This document shows, in pieces, positions 7,911 to 8,409 of a stretch of DNA of 8,409 nucleotides. Under the pieces are notes generated by a model, which did no database searches, was not told where the DNA came from, and saw only the letters and a program-made list of their open reading frames with translations. Position numbers and translations under genes: made by a program. Every line of letters starts with the position of its first letter. Positions within the stretch are counted from its first letter, which is position 1. This DNA comes from CAZTAK01 sp964611585 (GTDB lineage: Bacteria > Pseudomonadota > Alphaproteobacteria > SHVP01). The DNA lies in assembly GCA_964611585.1 (NCBI GenBank), contig CAZTAK010000088.1:1-8409 (forward strand), written 5' to 3'.

Positions 7911-8136
7911 ACGCCAAGGCGGAAATTGATCGGACTTGCTGGCGACGCGGTGTGCCCTGCCGCGAATGACAACAACGATTCTGACGCAGCACCGCGCCGC
8001 CGTCGATCTTCGCCGCTGGTTTGGCGACCCTCGTACGATCCCGGGCGAGACGAACCCGGTAACGATATTGCGCCCGGTAACGATATTGCGTGAGGGTCGC
8101 GCCCGTCGGGAAGACCGGTCGCCGGGATTTGATTGA
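7907..8136 (+). pseudogene. yacG: Degenerate yacG (DNA gyrase inhibitor / zinc-binding protein)
   Basis: Intact YacG is a small protein with four zinc-ligand cysteines (CPxCGxP ... FCSxRC), followed by xDLxRWxxxxYxIPGE; it inhibits DNA gyrase in E. coli. Here an ATG overlaps the rng stop (ATGA), the expected place for yacG in this gene order. The ATG frame reads CWRRGVP, which aligns with CPxCGxP but has CGC (Arg) for the second Cys, and then a TGA at 7967. It continues to TTC TGA (7979-7984), where FC is expected, a second stop. After a one-base loss the next frame gives HRAAVDLRRWFGDPRTIPGE, with CGC for the last Cys. The tail of that frame contains a duplicated 18-bp unit and stops at 8136. 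With one base restored the length would be about 76 residues, normal for the family. Several independent lesions argue for true decay rather than a single sequencing error. The identification rests on the C-terminal motif, spacing and position, so it is an inference. Confidence 0.72.
8055..8090 (+). repeat. Perfect 18-bp tandem duplication
   Basis: The unit CCCGGTAACGATATTGCG occurs twice back to back with no mismatch (8055-8072 and 8073-8090). Eighteen bases is six codons, so the duplication keeps the frame of the yacG C-terminal remnant and gives PVTILR twice. The flanks differ and there are only two copies. A slippage duplication in DNA no longer under strong selection is the simplest reading. 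Confidence 0.93.
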
Positions 8137-8274
8137 GCGAAGTTCAGCGCTGCACAGGATCTCAAACCACAGCCTGAAAAATCATTCTGCCGCCTCCGGT
8201 TATCCTTTCCCCGTGGGCCCGGACGCCACCGCCGGTCGTCGGCCAGAGGCATTACGCGCCACCGGGCGGGTCGG
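8137..8274. other. Spacer between yacG remnant and tRNA-Phe promoter
   Basis: I see no recognisable coding sequence, intrinsic terminator or RNA gene here. Open frames are short and arginine-rich without a good ribosome binding site. No GC-stem with a T-tract closes the rng/yacG transcript within this stretch, so termination may be factor-dependent. Confidence 0.5.
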
Positions 8275-8303
8275 TGGACAGAGTAGGGCGATTCCCCTAT
8301 AAC
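8275..8303 (+). promoter_or_regulatory. Sigma70-type promoter for tRNA-Phe
   Basis: TGGACA (8275-8280) and TATAAC (8298-8303) each differ from the -35 and -10 consensus at one position and are separated by exactly 17 bases. Transcription would begin near 8310, about 45 bases before the tRNA. The bases just after the -10 (CCGCGC) form a GC-rich discriminator, the feature associated with stringent control of stable-RNA promoters in Proteobacteria. The leader contains a seven-T run at 8330-8336 between GGCGC and GCGCC, which could form a weak hairpin. Confidence 0.75.
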
Positions 8304-8354
8304 CCGCGCTCGGCCGCAGTTTTCGGCGCTTTTTTTGGTGCGCCGCCGCCGTGG

Positions 8355-8409
<55 letters not shown>

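Overview
The window is GC-rich housekeeping DNA that looks alphaproteobacterial. The reasons are the gene order (murA, a DUF2948 gene, hisG, hisD, a UPF0262 gene, a small phosphatase, infA, maf, rng and a yacG remnant, followed by tRNA-Phe), the presence of the families DUF2948 and UPF0262, which I know mainly from Alphaproteobacteria, and the short HisG form. A Rhodospirillales-like lineage is plausible but cannot be fixed from this sequence alone.

Layout. Positions 1-262 hold no gene I can support. A tRNA-Thr(GGU) with an encoded CCA lies on the minus strand at 263-337. Everything after it is on the plus strand. A small, very basic protein gene (447-629) is followed by an intrinsic-terminator-like hairpin (696-717) only 31 bases before murA. 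A tightly packed block then runs from 749 to about 8136. It contains murA (peptidoglycan precursor synthesis), a DUF2948 protein, hisG and hisD (first and last enzymes of histidine synthesis, overlapping by 14 bases), a UPF0262 protein, a low-molecular-weight phosphatase-like protein, infA (translation initiation factor IF-1), maf (nucleotide pyrophosphatase) and rng (RNase G). After rng comes what I read as a decayed yacG, with lost zinc-ligand cysteines, internal stops and a frameshift. A spacer with a well-formed sigma70-type promoter then leads into a tRNA-Phe(GAA) cut by the right edge.

How the genes relate. Most junctions are short or overlapping (TGATG between hisD and UPF0262; ATGA between maf and rng, and between rng and the yacG remnant). 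This suggests co-transcription and translational coupling of functionally unrelated growth genes: cell wall, histidine, translation start, nucleotide-pool cleaning and RNA maturation.

I found no mobile element, CRISPR array or new defence-type system. The most informative observations are the yacG decay, the small basic ORF, the hairpin in front of murA, and the poorly characterised UPF0262, phosphatase and DUF2948 genes inside the block.
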